Assembly: GCF_020497125.1 (NCBI RefSeq)
Contig: NC_059080.1
Span: 68,802,618 to 68,866,617, forward strand
Origin: Mauremys mutica
Lineage: Eukaryota > Chordata > Testudines > Geoemydidae
Reading direction: 5' to 3'
DNA length: 64,000 nt
Both the position numbers and the translations under genes were made by a program. Of the stretch, positions 34,776 through 48,365 are shown piece after piece (the stretch's first letter is position 1; every line of letters begins with the position of its first letter). The notes below the pieces were generated by a model, which was not told where the DNA came from, searched no databases, and saw only the letters and a program-made list of their open reading frames with translations.

Positions 34776-36885
34776 CTCTGATGCTATTGTGTGCCACTGA
34801 AATGTGTATAAAGTATGAGGTTACAAAGGACACATCTAAACCATTTCAGATTGACTGAATTTCTTAATTCAAATGAATTGATTTTCAGCCAACTTCCAAA
34901 AACAAAACCCACCACACATCATTAAGCTAAGAATAAGCATGAGAAATTTCACCCCACAGGGTAATTTTCTCAAAAAGTTGGAAGCCTCTGAAGACTTGGG
35001 CTTGAAATGAAAGTGCCTTCTCAGCTATAACCAGACAATTGCTATTGTGATACTATAAGCAAGTTTGTATAGTTTGTATGGTGTCCCAAGAGCTGCAGTG
35101 ATCTGGTATATGCTATGCAATACTGCAAGATCAGATGATCCTTCTTTGAACTACAAACCCAGACACACTCTGGGTTTTAAGGCATTAAATTACTGTTGCA
35201 CAACTGACACTTTTTTCCCCAACATGGGTAACAAAGGTTAAAACTATTGTCCCTTTGGGTTAAGCCAGGGTGTCCCATTGCCTAACAGCAAGATGAGACA
35301 ACTTTCAAACTCAACATTAGAAGAATGAATGAATTAGCCTGTTTTTCAGGAAAGACTGAATCTAATGTAATGCCATTGACTTGTGTGTATATGTATACTA
35401 CATATATATAAATACACAGACACGCCTATACATACGCATTACACATATATACGCACACTAATAAGTAAACAGAATAATAATAATTTTAAAGCACTCCTTC
35501 TGTGCAATAAATCTAAAAGCTGGAAGAAACAACAGCTCTGGGTCTGATGGACGACTGGCAGGAACAGTTATCAGATACATGGGCCATTCACTGAGAATAC
35601 CCTGCTGTGAAGAGATTAACTGGCACTGAAAATGACCCAGTGGACACTGTTTGAGAGATACGGAGATCTTAGATAACAGGATTCCAGAGCAATTAGGGCT
35701 TTATAGAGCTTAATCAACACCTCAACCCAGAAATAAACAGGCAGCCTGTGCAGAGCGTGAGTTACATGCTTGTAAAAGCTTCTCTCATCCCAAGAATTTT
35801 GCTGCTCCATTCTGGACTAGCTGAAGCTGCAATGTCCTTCCCTGCGGTGGCATTTAGTAGACCTTATTGGTGTAATCCAGTGTTGTAGTTATGAAGATAT
35901 GGGTCAATGTGGTGGGGTTGCAGTCATTAGTGGAGCAGTCACAGCATCATAATCTATTAAATGAAAAAAACCAACAACCCCACAATATGCCATAGTTGCT
36001 ATCTGAGAATCCAGATGCAGTGACTGATTCAATAAAACTCCAATACTGTAAATTATATTGCCCAACAGAAGAAGCAATCATGACCTCTCCCCCACAACTT
36101 ATTCACCTAAACACAGTCCAGTAAGGCCTCTTAGCATCTTTTCTATCTTAGCTGAATTGTGTTTTAGACAGATTGCCTTTTCAAATCCTCTTCCCCGGCT
36201 CTTGTCCTTGTCCCCTCCGTCAGCATCTGGGGCTGATAAAAATGAAGTGTAGATCCAAAATGCATTTTGGTGACACAGTACATAAATGTGGCACACACTT
36301 TGGGGACCCAACAAATAAAAATGTCTCACAAAAAATGACACAGTCGCAATGACCAGAAGGACCCTTGAGAGTGCGCTACATGAGGAATTGTTCCCATTAA
36401 CATTTTCTCTCTGAGAAAAAGCAATGAACCCGCTGAAGGACCATTCCCTACTGCAAGTCTCAATGTAGGAGTCACCAAACCCTCATCAATAATATTGCTG
36501 ATACCGGTCAAAAATTAACATGGACAATTTATGTGTGTCCATTTCTAGAAGGAGAACCACCGCTGCAGATAAAAAACTGTCTCCACATTATGCCCAGAGG
36601 GATTTGATATCTTCTTCATATTAAATAAGATATGCTCCTACAGTGTACAATTCTGGAAGCGACATGTAAGGGGAAGAGCTAAAGATTGTCATCCACCCTA
36701 TAGTTTCCAGAAATCTATTTGCCTCCCTCTAACATAAATGCAGGAGGGGTAGCTTGCATTTCACTGCATTGTTTTAGTACATGTGCTCTCAATAAGAGAT
36801 TCCAGTTGAACTGCATTATAATTAATAGTCTTTTTTAGTTTTAGAAAAGGCTGCTTAATCACAGCTCAAAACCGCAACTCAAATC
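34776..36885. other. Unique-looking sequence
   Basis: No gene is supported. A TA/CA-rich stretch (about 35380-35460, 'catatatataaataca') is a degenerate microsatellite. Confidence 0.35.
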
Positions 36886-36889
36886 TGGT

Positions 36890-37180
36890 AGTCTACATAA
36901 CCCAGACCAACTCAGCACGGGGCTCTGTACCCCTCTAGTGGTGGCTGAGCCACATAAAGACAGGCCACCACTTGTAACACAACACCCCTGGGACTTCTAG
37001 ACTGGGTCACTGAACCCGAGACTTCTGGATCTGAAACCATGAACATCTACTGCCTGGGCTAAAAGACACTGGTCCTCAAGGCTGTAGCAGGTTCATCAAC
37101 CTTTATACTCAGCCTAGCCACCACTAGTGGCGAGATAGATAGAGTGTCACCTGGAGTGGGTGTGGGTTACACCAGGTCTG
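36890..37180 (-). repeat. tRNA-derived SINE (reverse strand)
   Basis: On the reverse strand 'ttagcccaggcagtagatg' resembles an RNA polymerase III box A. About 40 bases later, 'cgggttcagtgacc' resembles box B. The body that follows is non-coding. Exact ends and family are not determined. Confidence 0.5.
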
Positions 37181-37914
37181 TTTACTGGAGTCCTTCCGCA
37201 CGCTTTCCAATGGGAAATATGATACAGCCACCTTGGAGCCCAAGCATGGCACTGTGTTTGGCTCTGACACAAGCTACAGCTGTGCCTCTCACCAACACTG
37301 TGGGAAGTGGGAAATTCACTCCTAGCTCAGCATTCTAAGTCTCAAAGCAACTTTTAATGAGGGACCGCTCCTCCCACAGCTACTCTGTACTAGCAGTGAC
37401 CTTAAGATTACCTTTTGTAAGCAGTGAGTCTGCAAAGGGGAGTACTTGCTTTGACTTTAAAAATTGGCCATTTAAGAATGTAAAGGTAGATGTTGCACAT
37501 ATGTATCTACTTTCATGTTGTCACTGTTCATTCAGTACTACGCAATGTACTATTAATACACAATAAAAATACACAGTGACCTATTAAGAAGAATGTATTA
37601 TGGATATGAAACTGCTGTTGTTTGTATGTGAAGCAAATTAAACAGATAAATATTAAATATACACTACAGCAGCTCTAAAATAGCCACATTATCTGCAGTA
37701 ATTGCACATTACAAATTAAATCTAAACTGTAACAGCTTTTGTAATTGTGCACATAGCTCATCAGTCCTCAATTAGAACCAAAGCAAAGACTCAAATAAAG
37801 CATCCAGAGGACAAGTCAAATCCCATGTTGTTATAATACAGTGGCTCAGCAAGTGTGTCAGTATCACCTTCTATTGGCTGTCCCCATCATAGCCTGCTAC
37901 TCATTAAAAGGACA

Positions 37915-38080
37915 TTCTCCCGTAGCTTAGGTGACAGAGGCCTGTGTTTCCAATGCTGAAGTTATAAGGTTCTATCTCCCCCAGTGATGTAACTATGGTT
38001 TTCACATCATGTTAAATAAGCATTTTCATCTTCCGTCCACTTTCCTATATCAATAGCTTAGGAACAGTTCCTCCTCTCAA
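37915..38080 (+). repeat. tRNA-derived SINE head
   Basis: 'ccgtagcttaggtgacagag' (box A-like) is followed about 35 bases on by 'aaggttctatctccc' (box B-like), the spacing of a tRNA-type promoter. It does not fold as a functional tRNA by eye. Confidence 0.5.
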
Positions 38081-40169
38081 TCTGATAGGCACAAATTTCA
38101 TTGATTTGCTGAAACATTTCCAGATTTATCCCTGAGTAACACAGCAGAATTTGGCCCACCACAAAAACCAGAACAATTAGTCAAATCTCAAAGTTACGCT
38201 GAAGCAATAAGGAACTGAATTAAACCAGCAAATACAATAATGTTAAGGGTTAGAGTTGGATCTCTACAATATCCAGGTACTGCAGAGTTCTAGCAGGAAA
38301 GCTTCCATACCGAGATGTGACTGGGTGGGTCAGGGATAGAGTTTCAGGCTTAACTCAAAGAATTTCCTTGCTTTTATGGTTTCAGTTAGACTCTTAAATG
38401 TTACATCGTTAACCACAAAATAGTAAGTACATGACTCAGTTGGGTGGAATGTAAATTCTTGCAATTTAAAGTGGGTTTTGGACAAGTTATCATAAATCAT
38501 ATAATTGAAAGAAAAAACTTCTAACGGTCAGTCAGCTGGTACAATACTTTACAACTACAATATGTTAAAAAAAATCAGACTTCTAGTAAACATTTGGGAC
38601 TTTCATTGCAACATTGCTTTCTGTGTAATTCACAGCCCACGGAAGTTATGCTTGTATAGACTGCCCTTTAAAAAAACATTCAGAATGACAAGGCTGTGAC
38701 ACTCGCTGTCTGGAAATTTTCAACACTTATCAGAATGAGCTGATGTCATTACAGTGACTAAGGAGCTCCCACCCCTAATGAGGATTCCAAGGACCTGCTA
38801 ATTGTTCACAGCTACCATATGCTGCCTGTTGGTTACAGTTCACTCTTGCTTCACTTTGTTTATGTTGTACTCCCCCAGCCGGATTCTACAGAGACAGGCT
38901 TTGTTAGGATCATGCACAGACAGAAAGGGAGAGTCTTTACTGGCACAACCACAGTAAATAGTTCATAGCCTATTTGGGCGATACTGACTCAACTTCTGCT
39001 AGGTTCTCATACCACCATGTTTCCCAGTCCTCCCAGAAACTCTGATTCTAACAGTCCATCTCTCATAATAAAGGATAGAGACAATAACTCATAACATCCC
39101 TAGCAATTCTGCCTTGTTTTAGGTTCAGATGGGCTTCCAGCTCACAATAATCTTGCAGTATTTCTTAAAGTGCTGTAAATTGACATGAGGGAAGTTGGAA
39201 CCATGAAACTGGGTGTTAAGGCCAAGATTACCCCGCCCCCAAAAAAGGGGTGCGTGTGTGCCTAAAGATCCGTTCCTTAAGTCCACAGTTAGGCAGATAA
39301 ATAAAGAGGCTGTTTATCAACAGTGCTGAGCACAAGCAGTCTCTCCTCCCACAAAACATGGTACCAAATACAAAAGATCCAATAAAGAGAACAGCATCTG
39401 GTACAGATGTGACTCTACTAGTGATTCTGACACATTGCACGACCAATTTAATCTCTTTGAACTAGAGTCATCGAAAGATATTTCCTGTTTAATAAAATGC
39501 ACACATCATAGATCACATGCAAGGATAGCACAAGACAGTGCCAACCCACCATGTCAAACAGGGCATGACAGAAAAAACCCTAAGCGCTGAGTAATGTAGG
39601 AGCAATTGCAGCACAATAAAACAGGAGGAAACAGAACATTAGGGATTTATTTATGTGTTCAAAACAATGACGTGCTCACATTGAACACTGTTTAGTATCA
39701 GATTCAGACAAAAAAAATGGCCTCCTCTAACAAAGTGATTTGGAAAGTCAGGAAAACTCCTTAGGGCAAAGTTTCTATATAAACACTAGGGCTCCCATAA
39801 CAAGGCATGTAGTAAGATAGTTTTTAGACCTTTAGGCTTTTACCACATACTAGCAAGACTGGTTGATTCAGCTTTGGCAGCTAGTTACTCAATGATTATG
39901 AATAGTTATAAACTATTAATTTAGAGTGGACTTTCCAAAAGCTACACCAGAAAAGGCAGGAGTTAAAATAAAGGGATTTAAAATAAATCAGTGAGGACAG
40001 CTGGGGAAAGAAGAGAAATAGGGCATGGGAAGAAGACTAAACATGGAATTTTCACAAGCATTCAGCACTGGACTAAACCTATTAAAGTCGATAGTAAAAA
40101 ACCTATTGGCTTGGCTGGGAGCAGAGTTGGGCTAATGCTAAGCATTCTGGAAAATCTCCATCCTTGTGG
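38081..40169. other. Unique-looking sequence
   Basis: No gene or recognised repeat. Confidence 0.35.
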
Positions 40170-40258
40170 TCCATTATGATCATTAGTGCGCCCTGACGGT
40201 GTGCTTGGCACTGTACAGCTGAAGAAAGAGTCCCTACCCCAAGGAGCTCATGGGTAGC
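40170..40258 (-). repeat. L2-type LINE 3'-end-like repeat
   Basis: 'gtgcttggcactgtacagc' and 'ccctaccccaaggagctca' match the conserved parts of this repeat in reverse orientation. Confidence 0.5.
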
Positions 40259-40450
40259 ATTTTCAAAAGCACCTAAGTGACTTTGGAACCAAAGTCCAAT
40301 TTTCAAAGTGACTTTAGGACAGAATTTAAAAAATATTTAGGTATCTAAAGATGCAGATAGTAGGATTTTTAAGAGCATCTAAGCAGATTAGGTTCCTAAC
40401 TCCCACTGAACTCCTAAGCTCCTAAGTCACTTGGGCACATTTGAAAAAAT
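40259..40450. repeat. 192-bp foldback repeat
   Basis: The left end ATTTTCAAAAGCACCTAAGT mirrors the right end ACTTGGGCACATTTGAAAAA. Inside, 'ctaagt' and 'acttag'-type hexamers repeat irregularly. It abuts the L2-type fragment before it. Confidence 0.6.
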
Positions 40451-40654
40451 TACCTTACATCCTTAAGAGCTAGTTTGATGATAGAATGTACATACATTCT
40501 CCATGAGGGTCTTGATTCGACGCCTATTGAAATAAATGAAAAGGCTTCTGCTGCCTTTACTGGGCACTAAAACAGACCTTGAGTTATGGTACATTTTGTA
40601 ATGCTCACTGACTGCTCTGGAGTTCACGTCTTCCCTCCCAAGGGTTCGTCCAAT

Positions 40655-40778
40655 TATTGTGATTGATTTCTATTGCAGTAGTGGCCAAATCCCTTGGTTT
40701 CAGAACAGGGTTCCTGTTGTGTTAGGTGCAATTCAAACACATGGTCCCTGTCTTCAAGCATTTCCAATCTAATATGGC
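40655..40778 (-). repeat. L2-type LINE 3'-end-like repeat
   Basis: 'ttctattgcagtagtggcc' then 'tgttgtgttaggtgcaatt' and 'ggtccctgtcttcaagca' follow the family order with divergence. Confidence 0.5.
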
Positions 40779-41811
40779 AATACACCACGTGGGATGGAAA
40801 AAGGAATACAACAAAACTACCTCTAGTTTTTATATTCAGTACCAGGCTGTAAAACAGAACTCGCAATCTGAGGAGGGGCCAAGAAGATTAGTTTATTTCA
40901 TTTGGACAGAATTGTTAAAACAACCATTACATTATAAGTAGTGCCCAGGAAAGAATGTTTTAGGAGTTTTCCTGAATATAATCCCTGTTGTTTGCTTTTG
41001 AACAAATACCACCAGTTTGACTCAGCATCGGGGGTGATTTAAACCAATCCTTGAACAGCAATAAATATGTAGATTCACTTTTAGGTCAAAATGTGGCAGT
41101 TCTAAAGCTAAGGTCACTTTAAAGTAGCCAGAAAATAAACTAACGTTGCAATTTCACTTCCTTTAACAAAGAAACCCAAACAGACTTAACTGGAATTTTC
41201 AAAGCAGTCTGACTGAGTTAGATGTCCAGCTTCACTGGGTTTTGGGTGCCTGCCTCCTGTTGGATCCTTTGACAATCCTAGCCTTTGTGTATCAGTGAAG
41301 AGCATGTCAGGCTAAGAAACATCAGTGTCTAGAGAGCCTAGAAACTTTTGCTAAGGCTAAACTTTTTTCAGATGAAGAAGGGTGTCTAGTACTGTACCAC
41401 TCATGCCTTTCCCAATCTGACATGATGGCCAAAAACAAGACAGGAGATACCTTGTGTTACTTTCATACCATTTTTAACCGTGGTACTTTTTTCTGAATTT
41501 GAGTTTTCAACTGCAGTAAGCAAGATGAATAAACCTATTTGTTCACATCTACATGATAGATCAAGCCACAAGACTAGACAAATGCTTAATTATAAGTTTC
41601 AGTGTGTTCAGCCAAAGAATCGCTGTGTGCTGCCAGAGATGGGGAATGAAGTTGTATGCGGCAAGAGTGGAACTGCAAAAGTATAAACGATAAGGTTGAG
41701 TTATAGATGTTGATGCCAAGAATGAAGTATGAGCGCTAGATCCTATGAAGGGATCTATTGATTTCATCCAGTCTGCAGTGCATCCCTTGACTTTCATGGA
41801 TCTTGCTTTAA
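40779..41811. other. Unique-looking sequence
   Basis: No gene. A trace of a 'ttttcaaagcagtctgac' foldback end is present near 41195. Confidence 0.35.
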
Positions 41812-41940
41812 ATTAGATTTTAAGCCCTTTGGGCCAGACCATGTCAACCTATGTGTTTGTATACTAGCTAGCATAGAGGACCCTGATCCTGATGTGGGCC
41901 TTTGGACACTTCCTAAACACAAAGAAATAATAAACAGTAG
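41812..41940 (+). repeat. L2-type LINE 3'-end-like repeat
   Basis: 'ttttaagccctttgggcc', 'agctagcatagaggaccct' and a terminal 'aaagaaataataaacag' give the forward order of the family. Confidence 0.5.
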
Positions 41941-44499
41941 CTGCTTTGCTTTCCTGGCTCTGAGTGCTGCTGGCATTAAAAATTCCCAGGAAATTTTAAA
42001 TAGAATAAAAAAGAAAAATGAAGGGCCTTAAATATGTAGCATGCAGGTGGATTGCTGCAGCAGCACAGAGTTAAAGCAGCTTCATTGTGCATGCAGTGAT
42101 CAGCCCGCATGCCATCATGTACAGGTTTGGAGCCCAAGTCAGTTGCTCCATTAACAACCAGCAGAATTGTGGATATTAGATATATGGGCATAGCGTAGGT
42201 CTTTCTTTTTCATGGGTGTGCCACCAACACAGATTGTTACCTTTGCTAGCAGCCAGTCAAATCTCAGTTGCTGTGGACATTCATCAATGCTAATTGTAGT
42301 ACATTGGGCAGGAAAAGATCCCTTTGGTGGCTATTAAAAGGTTTCATTGTACTTACACATGCACACACACACACACACCTCTCTGTCTGTACACTAACAT
42401 TTACTACTTGTCAAGCTAGGCCTGCTTTTATATGGTTACTATGTTAAAAAGTGCAATAACTATTATTATGCAAGGACCAACGGGGCAGAGAGCAGGGCAT
42501 AGAATAGGGGAATGGTGATGTTGGAACAGGAAGTTCAGATACAAGTAAGATAACCTGATAATATTTGTCATTTTGTTTTGTGCGCTGTAAAGATGACATC
42601 ATCTTATGTCAAGCCCCTGTGCTCTTACCAACAACAGGCCACTCTTGGTGTTGTTCAGTGAAGTGCCAGTCTATTGCATAGGATTGGTCCATAGCTCTGG
42701 CAAGAGGACTAAATGCCATTTTACATTGTGCAATTACATCAGGGAACGGGTTGAATCAGAGCTGCGTGGAGCCTCAACCAGAGAACTTTGGCCTCTTCAA
42801 TCCAGATTAGGCTCTCAGTGCAGTGTAAGCACTAGGAAAAAACAAGAGTGCAGCCAGCCTGAGACAGAGGCACCAACTGGAGACAGAGGAGGGAATTCAG
42901 CCCTGCAGGGGTTCTGAGTTTGGTCCCAGTACAAGGTCCAAGCCAGGGCAACTTGTGCCTCTCCAAGCCTGGGCTGCTAGGACCACTTAGGCCTCTGATG
43001 CAGATTAGAGCAGCCCTCAGGGCTGCCCTAATGCATTCACCCTCTGAATAGCCACAGGACACTGTGCTATACCCTCCCTGTTATGCACTCTGGGTTAGTG
43101 GGGAGGGGCAGGATATAGTGTTGGTTATATCAGTTCTGCATCTGCCAGGGATATTCCATCACACAGACGATGGATCCTGGCTGTTTACAGCTACTTTATG
43201 CCAGATCTGTCGGAAGGATGTGTGGGATCCCTTAGACTTCCCCATCCTCAGATGCTAACTCCCACCTCTACACTCACCCACATTCTCAATACATTCCCTT
43301 TGTGGAATGATAGCTGGATGCAGCCTCCTCTGAATACTAGTGTGTGGTTTGGCCAGGTCAGAGCACAGAAAGGAGAAGAGGCACAAGATGCTCCCTACCC
43401 CTGGAACAGAGTGCTCAGTAGCAGCCTGGAGACCTAATTTCTCATTCCTTTTATACCTCAACGGTCACCACACATAATTCACCATTGTTCATTAAAGTGA
43501 TGTCATGCTAATGTGGCTGAAGAGATCTATTGTGACACAGATGGTGTAGAAAGAAGTAACTTGATTGTCTGGAAAGGACTCCAGCAGCCAAGTGTGAGGT
43601 AGCAAAGCATTGCACACATGGGCAGTGTGCTCCCATGTAATGACAAGGGCTGTGTGTGTCTCATACATCTGATGGGGAAGGTGACTCCCTTGTCATTTTA
43701 GAGCTGGAACATAAGACCATAGGCCCCCTCTGCTGGTCAGATGAAGACTACCTGCATGCCAGACTCTAAGCAACAAAGAATCCAAACTGAGCTAGGAGAG
43801 AATGCATGAAAGACAAAAAAGGGGTGGAGGGTGGGTGGGCAGCAGGGAACATTTTCCTCCTCCGTTTCAATATGCTCAATCACAGTTGTAGAACAGAATG
43901 AGGTTAGTATTAGACCAGATGTATTTTCCTTCTGCCCCGCAGCTGTCAGGATATTTTAAAACCTTGCACAGTGATCAGATGCCAGAGTGATAGATTCTTC
44001 ATAAATGCTTATAGCTAGAAAAGCCCTCTTCCTTCCTGTCAAACTTACTCTGTGCAAGGCATTTACTGATGTTAGGATGCGATTAAAAACTTAGGCTGCC
44101 ACAATTTTAGTTACTCATTTGAGATGAGGAAGCTGCTGCTACCTTGTCTGCTAGAGCAAATTTACATACCTAATTATCTCCCAGCATAACCAGACTGCCA
44201 GCTCCTGAACTAGGGTGATGAGGGAAAAGAAAGTCTTTGGGACTTTTAAAGAACATTAACACAAGCTTGTAGAAAGGAAACCTGTACCATAACTAGCAAT
44301 AGAGCCGGAATTCTGAACTGGAATGTTAATGCAAGTGCTCCAGAGAAGATGGAAAGCTGTCAAACCCATTTTCAGATTGTGAGAATTAAAAATCAGGATG
44401 GCATTGCAGCCAATGCCAGCAAGAATTAAGGGAAGAATTTCATCTACTGGAGCGGCCTGTTGGAAGACTAGGTAGAGTATATTCTATAGAAATTCAGAG
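41941..44499. other. Mostly unique sequence
   Basis: No gene is supported. A short (CA)n lies near 42362-42378. The frame at 42606-42917 (103 codons) shows no domain. Confidence 0.35.
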
Positions 44500-44630
44500 G
44501 AAGCAGCACAGTCCACTGGTTAGGCCACAGGATCAGGAATAGGAGATCTGGGTTTGGACCACCCAAACACTCACTTGCTTTTTTACCTCACCCAAGTCCT
44601 TCAGTTTCCCCATTTAAAATGTTGTGCAAT
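44500..44630 (+). repeat. MIR-type SINE
   Basis: The tRNA-like head (box A around 'ccactggttaggcc', box B around 'gggtttggaccacc') is followed by 'ctcacttgc', 'cacccaagtcc' and 'ttcagtttcccc', the classical MIR order. Confidence 0.75.
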
Positions 44631-45380
44631 GGAATTTTAAGACTGGCTGAAGCTGATCAACCAAATCTAGCTCATGGCTAAATAGGCCACCTCCTTCCTT
44701 TGGGAAATTGGGCTTCGTAGTCTACAGATGTGTTTGTAAGGGAGGAGGAGGGGAAAGAAGAGACCAAAGGGGAAATATTTGAATCTCCTAGTCAAAAGTC
44801 ACGAGTGATTTGGGGGACCCAGCTTGATATATTTAAAGGGTGATGAGTACTTTCTGAAATGCAGGCCCCTTTCAAGTATCTCAGAAGTTGAACCCTCAAT
44901 AACTGAGATACAATATTACTAGTCACTTCTGAAAACATAGGTCGTATGCAGGTCCTGAATACCTTTTGGGAGGGAAAGGTGAGTTGGCATGCTACCACTT
45001 TCTACACTACAAAATTAGCTGTATTGTAAAGTGCCTGACTGCACTGATATAAAATTAATCTCTTGCTAATTTATATTTTTAAGTTGAACAAATTATTGAT
45101 TTAAAAGAGGATTTGAATGAATAGAACCAGCTGGACTATATTTGGCTAACAATACTCTATATAATTACAATATATGGCAAATTAATAAATCAGTGACCAA
45201 CAGAGAGCTTTGTGACTGATATGAACCCTTGAAAATATACAGTATTTATAGTGCTTAGCTGAACAAAAATGGATCCTTGCATCTACCTGGTTTCCTATTG
45301 AAGGCAGGGTGACAGCACTCGCTTAAGTTTAGATCTCTCATTGTATTGCCTAACCAGGAGTCTCAAAGATCTCATTGCTG
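44631..45380. other. Unique-looking sequence
   Basis: No gene or recognised repeat. Confidence 0.35.
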
Positions 45381-45508
45381 AGGTCCCCATCTACCAAAGT
45401 ACTTAAGCACATGCCTATCTGTAAGTGTGAGTAGCCCCACTGAAGTCACTGAGACTTCACATGCTTCAAGATACGCATGTGCTTAAGTACCTTGCTGGAT
45501 CAGGGCCT
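45381..45508. repeat. Palindromic MITE-like repeat
   Basis: 'gtacttaagcacatgc' at the left and 'gcatgtgcttaagtac' at the right are perfect inverted 16-mers. The outer ends (aggtcc... / ...cagggcct) are less well matched. Confidence 0.75.
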
Positions 45509-45550
45509 TAATAAATGAAAGAGAGAGATTAAGTTTTCACCCAGAAACTC

Positions 45551-45825
45551 TGGCTACGTCTACACTACAGCTGTAATTTCCAGCTCGGGTAGCTGAACGT
45601 GTTCTAGTTTTGACTGAGCTAGTGCAATAAAAATAGCTATGTAGTGGTGGGGCAGGCAGCAGCTCAGGAGTACAGTCCCATCCTAGCTACGTACTCAGGT
45701 GGCTAGCCCATCCCACCACCAGCGCCATGGCCACACTGCAATTAGCACGCTAGCTCGATCAAAGCTGTGCGTATACATCTCCTGGAGCTGGAAATGACAC
45801 CTCCCAGCTGCAATGTAAAGATACC
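45551..45825. mobile_element. Palindromic DNA element (MITE)
   Basis: The left arm 'ggctacgtctacactacagc' and right arm '...gctgcaatgtaaagatacc' are inverted. So are inner segments around 'aatttccagctc' and 'gagctggaaatg'. No coding content. A target duplication is not clear. Confidence 0.65.
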
Positions 45826-46470
45826 TCTGAGAACAAACGAAGATCCTGACATCCCTAACATGGGAGCTAGATGGGCTATTGGAGGCCAAGAGAAAAAAAC
45901 TGATCAAATAAGTGAGATTAAATGAATAGCCCTGTTTATTTAAGTCTCCATTTTCCTACACATAACAGCGGTAATGAAACAAATACTGGAAAGCCACATT
46001 TACACTTCGGAGTTCACTGTTGCACAATAGAGTTGCTGCCCCCCAGTGGTCAATGGCTTACACAACATACTGAGTTATAAACTATTCTGTGTGCTGTTTA
46101 TTGCTTCAGAACATTTTAGTGCCATCCAGAGTTTATATGAATGGCATTCTGTAAAAGTTACTCAGAATTCACCGGAAAACTCTAATAGTGCTCCAAGCTT
46201 CCATGCACCATAATACAGCTGTGCTATATTTGCAGGATTCTCCCATGCTCCAGAGGAAAACTGGGCCCCCAGATTTATAAAACAGCATTAGTGAAATCTC
46301 TGTAAAAATGGGCAAAATAGTCAAGAAAATCAGTAATGAGTATTTTTTAAATTATATCATTAGTATTTAGTGAGATCTCTGGGCTCGAATACACTACCCT
46401 ATACCCTTTTAAAAGCAATGACCTCACATTGGTCTTCATGTCAACACAGATAGCATATACATATTTTAGT
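45826..46470. other. Unique-looking sequence
   Basis: No gene or recognised repeat. Confidence 0.35.
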
Positions 46471-46580
46471 TCTCAGTATTGCCAACCCCAAGAGATTAAA
46501 AATCATGAATCAGATGTCCCAAAAATCATGAGATTGGGCCAAAAAATCACGATATTTAAAAAAAAATATTTTACTTTTGG
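46471..46580. repeat. Dispersed repeat fragment
   Basis: 'tattgccaacccc', repeated 'aaaatcatga' units and an A-rich run. A similar 'ccaactctcatgatttcatc' motif occurs at about 53363-53382 and a related 'agtgttgcccactctccc' start at 47668. Confidence 0.4.
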
Positions 46581-46705
46581 GGTCTGTCATGCTTTCTTGA
46601 GGGGCTCACAACCGTGAGTGCCAACCTCCTGGCAAACTGTCAAGAAGCAGAGCAAAAACACCAAACTGGTTGTATGTATTATAATTATGTTTCACTAGCC
46701 TTGTA

Positions 46706-47664
46706 ACACATGTGAATTCCTAAAGCACTATAACAGTCTCACCATGGAGTCACGCACAGTCCTCTTGGGCATTCCAGTTTATCTTGCCACCCACGCAAGC
46801 CGGACCTAGTGACAGATGGTTCTTTATGCCAAAAGGCACAATATTTAGGTTACTGTCAGACCCAAAGGGCCAGTCACTTACCCCAGGTCGTATGTATTCA
46901 GATCTCAAACCAAAGACAATATTTGTAGCCAATCCTGTAATAAAACTAACTAAAGGTTTATTGACTAGGAAGAAAGAAATGAGAGTTATTTACAAAGTTA
47001 AAGCAGATAAACATACACAAATGAGATACGGTCTTAAGTTCAAAAGGTAATAGCAGATCTATGTGTCCTTTAGGGCTAACACAAGCCAAGCAGCTTGGGG
47101 AGCTCTTGCTTATGTTTAGAAATCTTTGCCTCAGAGTTCAGACAGCATAGAGACCCTAATTCCTCCTGGACAGGGATTCTTATCCTCACCTCACTAGAGT
47201 CCAAGCTGATGTTACAAGCGCTTCCACATGTTACCTTGTCATGGATGGGAGGTGGCAACAATTGGCAAGAATGGCCCATTTGGATTCAATAGTCCTTCCT
47301 GATGGGCAGGAGATGACACCTTCAGTAGGAACCCAGAATTTTGCATACAGTGAAGTTTTTTTTCCTGTTTGGTGATTTACATAGCTTCAGTTATGGAGCA
47401 AACACTTGAGTATTACGTTAGCGTGGGACACAGATATAAGTAACATCCAGCAAGCATTCCATAAAGTCTAAACGCTAAACAAACACTAATATCTATTGTA
47501 ACTATACTAACGCACAGGTAAGCCAGACAGGTTTCCAGCTATGCATTAGTCAGAGTTCAGTGGGTCCAAGGCCTTGGCATGAGCTGACACCTTGTTCTGC
47601 CAGCATCACAGAGTCTATCAGTGATTTCTGAACTCCCCTGCCCATCCCCAGCATGCGTGTGACA
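46706..47664 (-). mobile_element. Probable solo LTR or LTR-like repeat
   Basis: The high-coordinate end is '...cgtgtgaca', so on the reverse strand it would start TGTCACACG, as LTRs do. A reverse-strand AATAAA lies at 46957-46962. The low-coordinate end is not resolved. It has no coding content. Confidence 0.4.
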
Positions 47665-48345
47665 GTCAGTGTTGCCCACTCTCCCACATTTATTGGGAAA
47701 GGGGATTCTGGCTCAACCTACAGGGGCTCTCACCTCCCACATCTGCCCATCCCCTGCCAAGCAATTTATCCTGTTCGCCACTCCCCACCCTCTGCCCTGC
47801 AGTTCTGTTCCCTCAGCCTCAGTTCAGGCCCCCAGCCTCATCTCTGCTCCTCCTGGGGTTCTTCACTTCCCTCCCCCAGACCAGGGATGGGCAGCACACA
47901 GCAGGGTCCCCTCTCCTACCTTACCAGGCTCGGGGTGGCAGCTCGAGGAGCTCGTTATTCTGCTTTGCCCCTTCTCAGGCCGCGTGGGGAGCAGGGGGAC
48001 CAAGCTCTTTGGGCCCCTCAGCTCATGCTGTTGGCCCTGCTGCCAGTGCTCTCCCCTGACAGGGAGGGGCGTGAAGGGAAGGAAAAGCCTGGGATGGGTT
48101 CCTCAGCACAAACTGCCTGCTGTGCTTTCCCCCGACCGCCAGTCAATGGGGTTTGCCTGGCCGACTGAGAGAGACTCACTGCTCAGACAGCGAGCCCCAG
48201 TTTAACTCCCATGAAGAGCTGAAGTGAGCTGCTTGCTGCGGCCTGACGAGCCTGCTCCTGTTCCTCACATGCCTCCATTTCTGAAGTGCCTCTCTGCCCC
48301 CCACCTGCACTGTGGCTGGGTTTGTGGGAACCACAGAGGATGCCC
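47665..48345. repeat. GC-rich unclassified stretch with long spurious frames
   Basis: Two overlapping plus-strand frames (47653-48168 and 47669-48205, 171 and 178 codons) are open in different registers. This is typical of C-rich non-coding sequence. Neither has a recognisable domain. It starts with 'gtgttgcccactctccc', a motif of the repeat at 46471. Confidence 0.35.
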
Positions 48346-48365
48346 TTCAGGTCACTGTCAAGTCA

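Noticed and set aside
42606..42917. 103-codon plus-strand frame
   Set aside because: No recognisable domain, no splice or repeat context; within chance expectation.
44500..44630. Functional tRNA gene
   Set aside because: The promoter boxes are followed by a MIR core and the cloverleaf stems do not pair by eye, so it is a SINE.
47653..48205. Overlapping 171- and 178-codon frames considered as a gene
   Set aside because: Two registers are open across the same C-rich DNA, neither has domains, and the start of the stretch matches a dispersed repeat motif.
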